Assembly: GCF_021018895.1 (NCBI RefSeq)
Contig: NC_079386.1
Coordinates: 5,003,835 to 5,067,834 of the forward strand
Length of the DNA: 64,000 bases
Direction: 5' to 3'
Source: Seriola aureovittata
Taxonomy: Eukaryota; Chordata; Actinopteri; Carangiformes; Carangidae
The notes beneath the pieces were generated by a model, which saw nothing but the letters and a program-made list of their open reading frames with translations, ran no database searches and was not told the origin of the DNA. Made by a program: the position numbers and the translations under genes. Position 1 is the first letter of the stretch. Each line of letters begins with the position of its first letter. Positions 22,221 through 33,494 of this stretch are shown one piece after another.

Positions 22221-22699
22221 CCTAATCTTTAGACCCTGCTGCTCGCTGGGCAAAATCGATACCCAGTATTAGGATATTTAGACGAACACACTAAAACACT
22301 TGCACCCGGTAAATACATTCAGTTTTACTCATAACATGTTTGAGTTAATTGTGTTTAAGTAGTTATTAAAGCTCATAGCTTTAAATCTGTCTGTCAGATA
22401 CCAGCGGGATGTCACATAGCAAATTCGGCATTAAAACGGCATTGCTTTACATCCCGCAGAGGGTTAATGGAGAATTTACAAATCATACTAAAACATCTTT
22501 TGCAACCTACAAACTATGCTAAATATCAATCTGTAGCAACTCAGATTACAAAATAACAAAACCATCACTTCAATATCTAACCAATTAAAAACCTATTTAA
22601 TTAACTACATCTATTCTAGTTCATTCATATAACTACAAGCCTGTGGAGAGATTCTCTCTCTCCACAGGGAGGTCAGAGGTTAAGGTCAGACACAGAGCA

Positions 22700-23035
22700 T
22701 CTCTGGCAGTGGCAGTATGTTTTCTGCCTTTCTGAAGGACACTGAAGGTCACCTCAGAAGAGCAGATGCCTCCCAGCAGGGTGGCTTAATGGGAGCTTAC
22801 TTAAGATCATCTTCCAAAATCCTCAAGAGCCAGAGATTCTTTAGTGGACAACTCAGTCGCTGTTTAAGGAGGCGTATGCAAAGAATCTGGCAAACAACTC
22901 ACAGACCCACACCGACATGTAAAGCCATAATGACTATCGTCAGGCCAATCATTACTGTCATGCAACAGGCGGGCAAAACAGGACTAATTGCTTCCTTCTA
23001 AGGCCCCATGAGATTCACTGTGTACATAAATGATG
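22700..23035 (+). promoter_or_regulatory. candidate conserved non-coding element
   Basis: About 330 bp of unique sequence ending just before a G-rich stretch and a CT microsatellite. It includes AAAGCCATAATGACTATCG, GGCCAATCATTACTGTCATG, AGGACTAATTGCTTCC and TACATAAATGATGG. Its 94-residue plus-strand frame (22717-23001) has no recognised domain. I favour regulatory DNA over a gene. Confidence 0.3.
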
Positions 23036-23117
23036 GCTTCTGGAGGGGTAGAGAGGGGAGGGAGGGAGGATAGAGAGGCAGCTTTTCAATAAAGTGATCA
23101 GCTTGCCTATTTTGCTT

Positions 23118-23118
<1 letters not shown>

Positions 23119-23158
<40 letters not shown>
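23119..23158 (+). repeat. (CT)n microsatellite
   Basis: About 20 CT units followed by ATCTCTTTGG. Confidence 0.96.
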
Positions 23159-23163
<5 letters not shown>

Positions 23164-23164
23164 T

Positions 23165-26100
23165 TGGTTTAATCGGAGAGAAGGTGAGGTGAGCGGGAGG
23201 AGGTGGTGGTGGAGGGCCATTTTGTCTATCTAATTGCGGCGGGTGTGGGAGTAGGGTTTTTGTAATTACAGTTAAGTCAAAGCCCCTTCAGGCTGCATGA
23301 GGATCGAGAGCAGGGAGGCTGAGAAACGTGGAAATGTAAACACTTAAATTTAAAGGAGAATGAAACCTGTGAAGTTATGTGAAAAATCATCTGGCAACCA
23401 TCTGTTGCGCCATGTTCACATACTTCCTTACTTGCTCTTAAGTGCATAGATGCGCTCACACTGACGAATACGGCAACACGCAGTGCACTATGAGTACCCA
23501 AGCTGTGCACTCAAGACGGTCAAAGAAGGAGGAGCACCACCCTATTTTCAAAATGGCAACCGAGGAAGGAGGACACGTTGTTGGCGCCAATGGCAACGTA
23601 ATTTAAATGTAACGTGAAACAAGAGGACACATCCAATAAAGTAAAACATTGATTTTCAAGTCAAGTGAGCAAGGCATCCAGTAGATATGTTTGGCTGTTA
23701 ATAATCACGATGAAATGTTGTGATACACGGTGTTTGTTAGTGACATTACAAGTGAGCCGACTTTCAGTTGTACCTCCAAATAAAGTAGCTACTTTGGTTA
23801 GCTCGGATCTCTTTTTAACAATGATGCTATGTGTTAAGATGACCGACAAACAAAAATAAAAATAAAGTGCTATTAAACAAGAGTTTTTCTTTAACAATGT
23901 CCAAAAGTACCACTTGTAGTGAGTTAAATAGTGTTGTATCACCATATGCTGAATATTGAATGCTGTCATGTACGTAATGTGGACTTAAATCTATAATTGT
24001 TAAACCTTGAACAAGGCGAGGACCGTCTTTTTCCTGGTTGAAGTTATACTCGGGTAATTCAGGTAAAACTGGAATACACCAACAGGGCCGGCACACAGGG
24101 CGAGTCAATTCTCAAAGCAATCGTCTCAATGCTTCTACAACCATTATTATATGCTATAAAAACTAATCTGACAAATAAATAGGTGAATATGTGCTCTATA
24201 CATAAGGGACTTTTAGGATAGGTTGCCAAGATACATTTAGCACGTATATCCATTTGATGCTGGCAGTGTTACGCGGGCGATGAAAGGTACTTCTGCTTTT
24301 GGCGAGATTACAGAACCACAGCAAAAAGCCTGTTTGGATGTATATATTCAGACAAACATTGTGTGAGTCCACAAAGTCATTGTCAGTGGACAACCTCCAG
24401 GCTGTACATCATGTTGACATTACAGATTACAGTCTGGGTGCCGTAGCTTCAGGCCTGCAGAAAGTAGCTGCTCGAGTGTCCAAGGCTATAAGTATAACCT
24501 GTGAGTGTTCTTAAATTGAATGCCAGTCCCTTTTAAATTGTATCCACTGAACAAAACATAATGTCAGTGTTATATCCATTTCCATTCCCATTTCTATCTT
24601 TGTCTTATGTCCGCTTCTGCGCAGCTTTCAAGGCATTGTAGCCCACAAGAGCTGAAGGTAATTTTCATTTTAAAAAACATTATGATTCAAGGAAGCTCCT
24701 GGATGAGAAGCAGAGGGTGAAGCAGCACGAGTCCGAGCTCATCTGTGCACGAGCCGCAAGTCCAGTAACACAGTAATGATCGATCTCTCTCCATGGAAGG
24801 ATTCTCCCCTTGTTTCCTTTGTTACCATCCGGTGTCCCCCCCCCCCCGAGTGACTCTGCACGCAAAAATCAGTCCCGGTGCTTCACTCGCTGAACTTCAC
24901 ACATGCTCAAATGTAAACTGTGATCCGCGCACACTTCATCTTCCTATGTCACAACCCTCTCTGACATAATCACTCCCCAGCTCCCTGACTTACAGTAATC
25001 TAACATTTATACTTCCGCTGAAAGCCACACAGAACACAACACGACCCCGAGGGTGAGTGGGTGTGTGTCTGAGCTACTCAATATTTGAAGCTGATGCGTC
25101 TAAGGCTTGAGTGTTCACTTTACCTTGACATGTAGCGGGAGGAGGAGGAGTGCTCCACATGTACAAGTTACGCCCACATACTGCTGTATAACAGGTATCC
25201 TTTAAGGGGGCTTCGTTTTATGTGGCTCAGCTTAGTAAGATCCAGATTTGAAATGTCAGAAATGACACTACAAGATCTTTTTTTTCAAAAACTACAAGTT
25301 TATTGACTGAATATTTGTATTCTGTATAAATCTCGAGTTTAGAGATGTCATCACTGGATTATCTTTCATTGGTTTAATTTCTTTAGTGTCTTAAAAGATA
25401 TATCCAGTGTCATGTTGACTTTCTGAGTAAATCTGATAGGATCATGATCAAAGCTTTGGTTTTCCAAATTTGTATCTGCCCGTGGAACCTGGTGCTCACA
25501 CACATCTCAGGTTTAATAATGTTTTCAAAAATATTAAATAATAGATTCAGCTCAATATGACCCATGCCCTCAAACCCAGATAACACCATTTACTATTTTT
25601 ACTGCAGGACATTTTCCAACATTGCAAACACACAGAGTATCATTTCCAATTCCTAGTGAAATAATGCCGACTAAGGGTGAGTCAGAAAGTCTACAAAGAT
25701 CTAACTTAAGGCTGGGAGATATATTCATATAAGACTGTACTGATCCTAGCACTCAGGCAAGCAGAGAGGTAAGAAAATGGATTTACAACAAGCTATTTGA
25801 ATGAAATAAAGAGGATGAAATAATAAATTAAAGCAGTGACAGTATATATATTAGAATACCTTAGACAGTATAAGTGAATTGTGCAAATACTTGAGTATTG
25901 CAGCCCTCTATAGGAGCAAGACACCCACACTGAAAGAGACACAAAACAATTATAGATTGAGAATGGCATCGTTTTGTGACCCTTTGTGATCATTTCTCTT
26001 CTCTTTGTTGCCATTTGATTAACTTTCCAACCAGAGATGTTTAAAGTTATGATGACACCTGAGCAAGTTCCTTTTAATGAAGAAAATAGTCAAAAGCTCA

Positions 26101-26430
26101 GGAAAAGAGCTTTTCATCACAGCAACGACAATATACTTCCACATTAAAATCGCTTTGATTGTCTTTTATGCGATCTTGCATGCATGCATGTAATATGACA
26201 TTGGATAATATTCTTAACAATAAAATCTAACCCATTTCTATTAGGTCAGTCTATTAACAAGCAGGCGTTCATTACTGGTATATCATTAGGATAATTTAAA
26301 AGTTAGTAATTCCAAATTTTAGAAATTAAATTTATCCTTATATTCAAAACTTGACTGTAGATGTTAAGTAATTAATACATAATATATACATGTGTATGGG
26401 TAAGCATATGTGTGTGAGTGTGTGGAAGTG
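23165..26430. other. non-coding, no gene recognised
   Basis: Mixed unique DNA. At about 24680-24960 it is somewhat GC-richer with a C12 run (24836-24847) and resembles an untranslated exon or promoter, but no splice or start signals are convincing. The rest is AT-rich. Confidence 0.5.
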
Positions 26431-26433
26431 TGA

Positions 26434-26437
<4 letters not shown>

Positions 26438-26469
<32 letters not shown>
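26438..26469 (+). repeat. (TG)n microsatellite
   Basis: About 16 TG units after a TGAG-interrupted lead-in from about 26409. Confidence 0.95.
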
Positions 26470-26739
26470 ATGCATTGACTAATGCAGAGATACTGTCATT
26501 GAGGGTACAAGGGCATCGCTAAAAGCCCTCTTTATGCAAATGGAGGGAAACGGAGATGACAGTGTGTATGTGTCACAGGCAGGACATATCTCATAATGAT
26601 AACTTATCTCAGGCAGCAGATACGCCCGATATGGAATATGAGAGACACACAAAGTGAGTGTGCCTCCCCCTTTCTCTCCGCTTCACACGCATGCATGCAA
26701 CACAATTACGCGCAATCGCTCCCCTTCTCTCTCTCCGTC

Positions 26740-26856
26740 TCTCTCTCTCTGTTACATGGAGTGCTCATTAACAAATTTATTAATGGCCTCTTAATTATGT
26801 CTGCTTATCTTCTTCTAAAGCCCGGGCACTGCCCCCAGACTCTAATCTCAGCTTCG

Positions 26857-26858
<2 letters not shown>
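26740..26858 (+). promoter_or_regulatory. candidate homeodomain-site-rich conserved element
   Basis: GTGCTCATTAACAAATTTAT, TAATGGCCTCTTAATTATGT and CTGCTTATCTTCTTCTAAAG pack a TTAATTA palindrome and several ATTA/TAAT cores into about 60 bp. The unique sequence is bracketed by a CT tract and the CA microsatellite at 26859. Confidence 0.35.

Positions 26859-26895
<37 letters not shown>
26859..26895 (+). repeat. (CA)n microsatellite
   Basis: About 18 uninterrupted CA units. Confidence 0.96.
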
Positions 26896-26896
<1 letters not shown>

Positions 26897-27059
26897 CGCC
26901 AACGTACGTACATGTTTACATAAAACCTTTCTCACACACCCTATATACATAACTTATATACGTGTCGGTGCTGAAATCTTCATTACAAACACACTCACTG
27001 AATTGCTGGCATTTTTTAGACTAAATTATCTGATAAAGGCTCCAATGAGAGTCATGAAT

Positions 27060-27510
27060 TGACTTAAGCCTCACTCAGTCTTTCATTTTACTCTCTCTCC
27101 TCCTCCTCCACCACATCCCCCTTTCATGATATAATTGAGCACTGCAGGAACTTCATCGCTCCCATGCCTGTGTTTATCTCCTCCTTTCTCCCTCCATCTT
27201 TTATCCCTCCCTTCTCTCTGTATCAGTCCATCTCTCCCTGCTGCTCCTCACCCTCTTACCTCCCTCCTTGCTTCCACCCACCCGCTTACCTTCTCTCCAC
27301 TTTATCCCTCTATCTCTCTATCACACCATCTCTTCCTCGCCATTTTAGAGCTGCTTTTACTTCTTGCTTCCCCTTCCCTATCTGTCCATCTCTCTCTGGC
27401 TCTCCAAGATATATGTATGCTCCCTCCTTCCTTACTCAATTACCTTCTCACACCCATACCTCTTTACCGTGTTACCTCCCTCTCCTCAGCTCCTGCAACA
27501 CCGCCAGTCC
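27060..27510 (+). repeat. pyrimidine-rich low-complexity tract
   Basis: About 450 bp of mostly C/T with CTCC, TCTC and CCTT motifs. Two overlapping plus-strand frames of about 130 residues (Ser/Leu/Pro-rich) come from this bias and are not genes. Confidence 0.85.
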
Positions 27511-27742
27511 TTGTAGCCTTTTTATTAAAAACGTGAAATATGTTGAGGTCTGAAATTAATCAAAAACTAAAAAGAATACTGCAAAGAACATTGGTCTTGA
27601 AATCTAGTTCATGCTATTGTAAATCCATTTGTTTTAACTAATTTTCGTAAACAATGTTTTATATTTCGTGATGTTTTAAATTATATTTTTCTGTTTCAAT
27701 GGAAGTTATACCTGTTTTGTTGTTTGTTTCAGTTGGCACATG

Positions 27743-28035
27743 TCACTGACTGACTGACTGACTGACTGACTGACAGAGTAACTCGAATGCTGTGTGACTG
27801 AGTGATAAGGTTATATCATTGGTTGGCCCACTGAGTGTTGGAGTTTCCCCATTGGTTTTTGCTCTTTCAAAATGGCTCAAATGAGCAGTGTTGCCAATTA
27901 GCCCCTTTGTCGCTAGATTAACCGACTTTTCAGAACCCCTCCAGCGACTTTTTTCAAGAGAGCACCTAACAACAGAGCTAACAACTTTTTGGACAAACCT
28001 TAGGGACTTTCCAAAGGGGACAGTCGCCAGTATTG
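27743..28035 (+). repeat. dispersed repeat, copy A, with (TGAC)n expansion
   Basis: A (TGAC)7-8 microsatellite at about 27743-27774 is followed by GACTGAGTGATAAGG, GAGTTTCCCCATTGG, GCTCTTTCAAAATGGC, CGACTTTTTTCAAGAG and CAACTTTTTGGACAAACCTT. The same order occurs at 61334-61535. The 111-residue minus-strand frame across it is not a gene. Confidence 0.8.
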
Positions 28036-28039
28036 CTCG

Positions 28040-29920
28040 GTGAGCGCAAGGTTGGACTTTTTTTCTCCACAGATACACCTCTCTGTGCTGACCCCACGGC
28101 AGCTGACAGGATTGAGCTTCTAATTTTCTCTCTGAGTGAACAACTTACAAGTTAATATAGCGGAAATCACAACACAGTCATTGTCTTTAACTCATATGTT
28201 TGGTGATTTTGTCTGAAGACATTGTTATTGTTAGAAATCAGGATTTTAAATGGCTTGGCGGTTAACATGTAGTCTTAATGGACCACGTTTCAGTCACTAT
28301 TTCACATTGTTCTGTTGTCTGACAACAGAAACAGAAAAAACAGGTAAATGATACTGTATATGTGAGCACAGTCAGTAGGAGAGACGCAAACACATAAAGG
28401 GCTGAAACCAACTGAAACACCAGGCAGAATTGAAATAGCCGACAATGGGCTCCAGCCATAAACTAGGTTTTGCCCTATCTCGTTCAAAAGTATGGCTATT
28501 CCACTTTGCTGGACTGTATAAAGCTACAATATTTTTTAGGATACACAGCTTATGAAACATAAATTATAAAAACCCAAAAAATGCTCACTGTTCAGAAAAT
28601 CTAATTAAAAATATTGTTAATTTTAACTGACACAAATACTGCTATGTAAATAGGCCGGTATGGGCACGCACACGCACACACACGATTTCTGCCATTCTCC
28701 AATCTGACACATGAATAATGGCTGTCATTTACTTTAAAATGGCACACCCTCATGACGTGAGCAAACACTCAGACAGTGCGATGTCGACACTCTTGGGTGG
28801 GAACACACACACACTCTGCTGCTGGTTGTGCTTATGTATCTCCAAACCCAAATAGAGATGTCCTGATATCATGGCAGTTCAGAGTTAAAGCCCTCCACTC
28901 CAACTCTCTGGTTCAACAAGAGCTGACAAAAAGTCAATACTCTCCACAGGCTCCCACTTTGTGCAAGAGACACCTGCAAAATCCAGACATGGCAAGCTGC
29001 AACCAAAATACACTTATGTGTCCAATTCATGCTCAGTGAAGTGATCCTCATACAACTACATCTCAGTGTAAACATGTGCGAGGCTGGAAACACAAGAAAA
29101 TGATTCCTCCATCCATCAGCTTCATCATCACATTAATGTCAGATGATTAAAATACAATATCATTTATAGATACTCATGTCTTCCTCTTCTCTTGACCTCC
29201 TGACCTCTGGCATCACACTTCTATCTCTCTATCTCTCCTTCCTCCTCCTTCTCTTTTCTCTTGGTTACCTCTAGCTAGAGGTCAGACTTCAGTCTGTCCT
29301 TGTCTGCTCTAATCACACCATCTCCCAATTCACTTTTAGTCCTAGAGAGAGAGAGACAGAGGGGGTGGATGCTTCACTTCACTACACACACATTTCTTTA
29401 GAAAAGTGAATTATTTACATACATATATACACACACAGAAAATTGTTTTAATAAAAAATCATCGGTTTCTTTTTTTTCACACTTATTGTTCTTGTGGTGA
29501 CTCAGAAAAAAAAAGCAAATATTTGTGTAAATTTGGATGTGTGTGTGTGTTCTTTTTTTAATGCAAATCATGATGTTTAAGCTCTGAATGGAATCGGCAA
29601 ATGGTGATGAACTTTCCTCACAGATGGGCTGCTGCTGTGCCGATAGTGTGTGATAAATATAAATGCATGTTTGTGCTGGTTACAGCAGTAGCATAAAGAA
29701 ATGTCCCACCGTGCTGTAAGACGCCTTCTCCTGCGACACAGGAAAACACTGAAATATGTTGTATAATATTATGTTATTTACTTGCACACGTTTGGCTGAA
29801 TAAACCCCCTACTCTACTGCCGTTTTGCCTGTAGAGCTCGGGAGTTGATCATAGAATGATGATAACCCTATATATTGTAGAAGCAACACAGAAGCCACAG
29901 TGAAAACTATTGTTGCATAC
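28040..29920. other. non-coding, nothing recognised
   Basis: AT-rich unique DNA with short CA and GA runs. The overlapping 61-65-residue minus-strand frames at about 28260-28560 are low in protein character. Confidence 0.55.
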
Positions 29921-29922
29921 AA

Positions 29923-30405
29923 GCTGCGTCCACACTAGTATGTTTTCTATTTAAAACTGCATTTTAAAAGACAATAAACGATCTCCACCCAGGCAACTGT
30001 ATGGGTCCTTATCAGAAAAGATCTCCGTCCACACTAACACATACATACATGACCATTCACATACACTGGGCATGCGTGAGACGGTGTAAACAGGAAGCAG
30101 ATTGTCTACTCTGCAGTTGAGTAGTTGCACAAAATACTACGAAGGAGGAACAGCAAATACAGCTGTGGCGTTAAAATGCAGAATTTAACAGCACAGCAGC
30201 TGCTGGCAAAGACGACAAGGTCAGTAACACCTGTAATATGTCATCCACGTTGCTTAGTCGAGAACCAATCAGGGAGTAACCATGGGTGTTCTTTGTCATC
30301 GTTTCCAAAAGGTCTCAGTTTTCACCCTAAAACGGGTCCAGCAGTGCTTCCAAAAATCTATGTTTTAAGAGGTCGACTAAAAAGTTGTAGTGTGGACATA
30401 GCCGC
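29923..30405 (+). mobile_element. non-autonomous DNA element with GCTGCGTCCACAC ends
   Basis: The left end is GCTGCGTCCACACTAGTATG. The right end, read in reverse complement, is GCGGCTATGTCCACACTACA, giving imperfect terminal inverted repeats with a shared GTCCACACTA core. An internal CCGTCCACACTAACAC repeats the end motif at about 30027. The 95-residue frame at 30125-30412 lies inside and is not a gene. Confidence 0.65.
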
Positions 30406-30424
30406 AGAATGATGGGCTCAAGTC

Positions 30425-30625
30425 ACTCACTCACTCTCTCTGCCATGGTGCTAAGATGGCGTCCTGCCACAGAGTCCGTGTCCCGGGGAACAAGCAGCCG
30501 AGGCCCTGGCAGAGGCCGACCACTGCCTGATGAGAGGAGATAGACTTGGCCCACAGCTGGGGGACAGCTGGGTTTGGAGGAGAGAGCTTTTCCAGGAGGA
30601 TCAGTCATGAACGTGCACAAGACCC
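30425..30625 (-). other. GC-rich segment with donor-like end, unassigned
   Basis: This 200-bp stretch is richer in GC than its surroundings. On the minus strand it ends ATGGCAGAGA followed by GTGAGTGAGTGAC, a donor-like run. On the plus strand it carries AAGATGGCGTCC, a YY1-type core. It could be an alternative first exon or promoter inside the fgf11 intron, but no FHF alternative N-terminus is recognised and the first donor would be in phase 0, not the phase 1 needed for FHF exon 2. Confidence 0.15.
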
Positions 30626-31184
30626 GCACAATTCAAACACGTTAGCATGTACGAATCTGTGACAGACCTGTCTAATTGTGGTTCAGCTCTCTGAATCCTG
30701 CTTGTTCTCTGTCACATCCAATTTCATCCACTGAGCAGCTCCATGTCTCTGTCATCTCATCATCATCCATCCACCTCCCTCCTCTAGGAAGGATCTGAGC
30801 TTCACCTTCTACAGTACGCCATCAATTTGTGCTATGAACATTTTATTCCTGTTGTTTATGTCGGATTACAGCTCATAGGAGTGTGTTTCACTCTGATATA
30901 CTGTACTATATGTACATGATGTAAGTAGTCTCTTTAGTTTAAAATCTGATCTTCTGCAACGCTGAAATAGTTAGCCTTGATTTGAAAGTGTGACATGAAT
31001 TTGTGATGAGAACTGACTTGAATAAGTTATATCATATGGTTTCATTATAAGGATTTAATGCTTCTGACCTCCATCTCAGCATGTCCTTAGATGGATTACA
31101 TGAAACACACTGAACATGAATACATATGTTAATATATCTACTTATTCACTGAACATGAATTAAAGGGGCGAGCGATAGATGTTC

Positions 31185-31330
31185 TGTAGATATTAGTCAT
31201 CGTGGTAGACGGCATCGTGGGTTTGAATCTGTCTTGTGACCTTTGTGAATGTCAGCACCCGGCCGCCGCTCTACCCTGTCACTTACCACTTCAAAACGTC
31301 TAATAAAACTGAAATGGTTTAAAAATAATG
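31185..31330 (+). mobile_element. degenerate SINE-like copy
   Basis: A B-box-like GGGTTTGAATCT (31219-31230) is followed by a tail segment (CACTTACCACTTC ... CTAATAAAACTGAAA) similar to the end of fish tRNA-derived SINEs. No duplication or intact A box is seen. Confidence 0.38.
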
Positions 31331-31334
31331 ATGA

Positions 31335-32765
31335 TAAATATCTGTGAATGGCTGTCCTTCATGGCCCAACGACCTTAAGGGGCTTACAACGTCTCAACTT
31401 GCAAAGATTTCAAGCAGTGCTCCCTCCCCTCTCTCTGTCTCTCTTCTGCCCTTTAGCTGTCTGGTGCTGATGTGATTCACATATCCAGCATGAAACCGTG
31501 AGCTATTCTAATTTGACGTAAATGGATGAAAATTATTTCAACTGACTCCCCACCAACCTACAGGACTTTCATCTTGAGGATAAGTAGGATTTAGTGAGAC
31601 CTCCGTCTCTCTTGGAATATCTGTCAACTGCTGTGCAGCAAGTAAAAACATAAAACATGAACTCATGGAGAAAATGATCTTAAATAAATACAGGACATAC
31701 AGGCCACAGATTATTTGGTAATAAACACAGTTATAATCCATTACGTTTTCCCATATGGCCAATATTCTGCTTTTAAAAGCCATTCGCTGCATTTTCTCTC
31801 AATATAGTACATCATGCAAATTTCATCATTTGTAATATGGAAGACAACAGCTGGTGTCGGAGTAGAACAATGTGATGATGAATCTCCTCAGCCCACAGAT
31901 ATTTAGGACTTTTTTGGAAACAGGTCTAGAACTAAATTCTGGGACCTGTATTGTTGCAGTAAAACATAGTGACATTACTCCAAGTGACCACAGGGGTCAC
32001 AAGGTCAACAAAGACTGAAGAATCATAACTTTAAACCTGCTGAATTTCTTTGTCCGCTCCTGACCAACAGAGCAAACTTGACATTTTAGCAACTTAAAGT
32101 TACAACTTAAATAAAGTTGTTATGGTGAACGTGTTGGCGTACAGGACAATGCAGTGGAATCACATTTCTTGCCACCTGATGAACGCCAGCGCATATTCAT
32201 TCTTCTTTTAGCTCTGTCTTTTGTGTCCTTAAACTCCTCAGGGGAAATATCTGGCTCTTCAGCTTTCTCTTTAGCTTTGTTTGCCATTTGGTGCTGGGTA
32301 GGGAAGCAGCTGCCAACATCTGGAAGCTGCGTTGATGGAGTGGTGAGATTGAATCAAACGTTCTGGGCCACAAAACCAAAACAATGAGCCTAAAGATGCT
32401 AAAAATGCTCAGAATGAGGGGAACTGAGAGTCGTTTGATCACAACAACAAACCACTTTCAAATTAAATATAGTTATCTAATATACTGTTAATATAACATG
32501 TTTTATTAGTAGAGATTTAACTGTAAAAATAATTATCAGTCATTTGGTCTAATTCCTAGGATGAGCCCAAAACAATCAGGGTAAATATAATTTCACATTT
32601 TTTAGGTGCAAGCATTAAGTTTTATCTTGATGTCACTGAACTGAGTTATTATTCCATGATAAAATCACTTGGTTTATGCAAAATTATTCAGTAAAATAGT
32701 TTTGAAGACAAAATAAAAATAAATTACATTTCTCACTTGACTAATAAGATGTTAAGACTTAGTGC
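31335..32765. other. non-coding, nothing recognised
   Basis: AT-rich DNA. The opposite-strand frames at about 32154-32442 overlap each other and match no family I know. Confidence 0.5.
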
Positions 32766-32769
32766 TCGA

Positions 32770-32935
32770 CCTAATGAATGGCTGCGAGTGCTTTCTATCG
32801 TTGTCCGTCTCCATCTGCCTCTCCCTCCCTCTCTGCAGAATGGGAGTCTAATTGCATGATGGATAATTTAATGGTGGAGGTAAAGCCCCAGTTTTAAAGG
32901 AGCCTTGATCATCTGCACGCCAAATCTCTTCTGAG
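32770..32935 (+). promoter_or_regulatory. candidate conserved element or small exon
   Basis: CTCCCTCCCTCTCTGCAG (ending 32838) looks like an acceptor and is followed 41 nt later by GTAAAG. One frame of the 41 nt (32839-32879) is open (WESNCMMDNLMVE). The same DNA is rich in TCTAATTGCATGATGG and GATAATTTAATGG cores typical of enhancers, which I think likelier. Confidence 0.25.
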
Positions 32936-32990
32936 AGTGCAGCAGGCATTTCTAGAAGTATTTGGACGTATGCATGTGGATGGCTTTTCT

Positions 32991-32995
<5 letters not shown>

Positions 32996-33062
<67 letters not shown>
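32996..33062 (+). repeat. (TG)n microsatellite, about 33 units
   Basis: Uninterrupted TG run of about 67 bp. Confidence 0.98.
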
Positions 33063-33065
<3 letters not shown>

Positions 33066-33446
33066 GGGACTGGGGAAGCTGTGCTCTGGCGTGTCTCCAG
33101 CTTTACAGATTGATAGCACATTAAAGTGAAGGACGCGTCACGCACCTGTGCTTGTGTACCACAGAGGAACAACACACAGGTAGACAGGGTGCTGCAATCA
33201 GCAAGGTGCCCTGCACACACACACAAATACACTTGGGAATTTACAATGTATCTGACTTGTATGTTGTATATTTTTTCAAAAGGACCAACCACATGCCAAA
33301 TCCTGACGCAAAGAAAACATGTATGAGCTGTAGGTCTCGAGTCAACATCTACACGTGTGTGTTTGAAGGCTCACACTGTGCCTGGAGGGGTCGATACTGT
33401 ATAGATCACAGCTCTCTGTGCACCACGTCCCCTTTTATCATCCCTC

Positions 33447-33491
33447 TGTGTGTGTATGTGTGTGTGTATGTGTGTGTGTGTGTGTGTGTGC
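33447..33491 (+). repeat. (TG)n microsatellite with TATG interruptions
   Basis: TG tract with two TA interruptions, ending TGTGCAGCC. Confidence 0.95.
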
Positions 33492-33494
33492 AGC

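Noticed and set aside
21840..22253. 137-residue minus-strand frame
   Set aside because: Overlaps a dispersed repeat also present at 2.6 kb.
27135..27553. Two overlapping frames of about 130 residues on the plus strand
   Set aside because: Arise from a 450-bp pyrimidine tract.
30125..30412. 95-residue plus-strand frame
   Set aside because: Lies inside the GCTGCGTCCACAC-ended mobile element.
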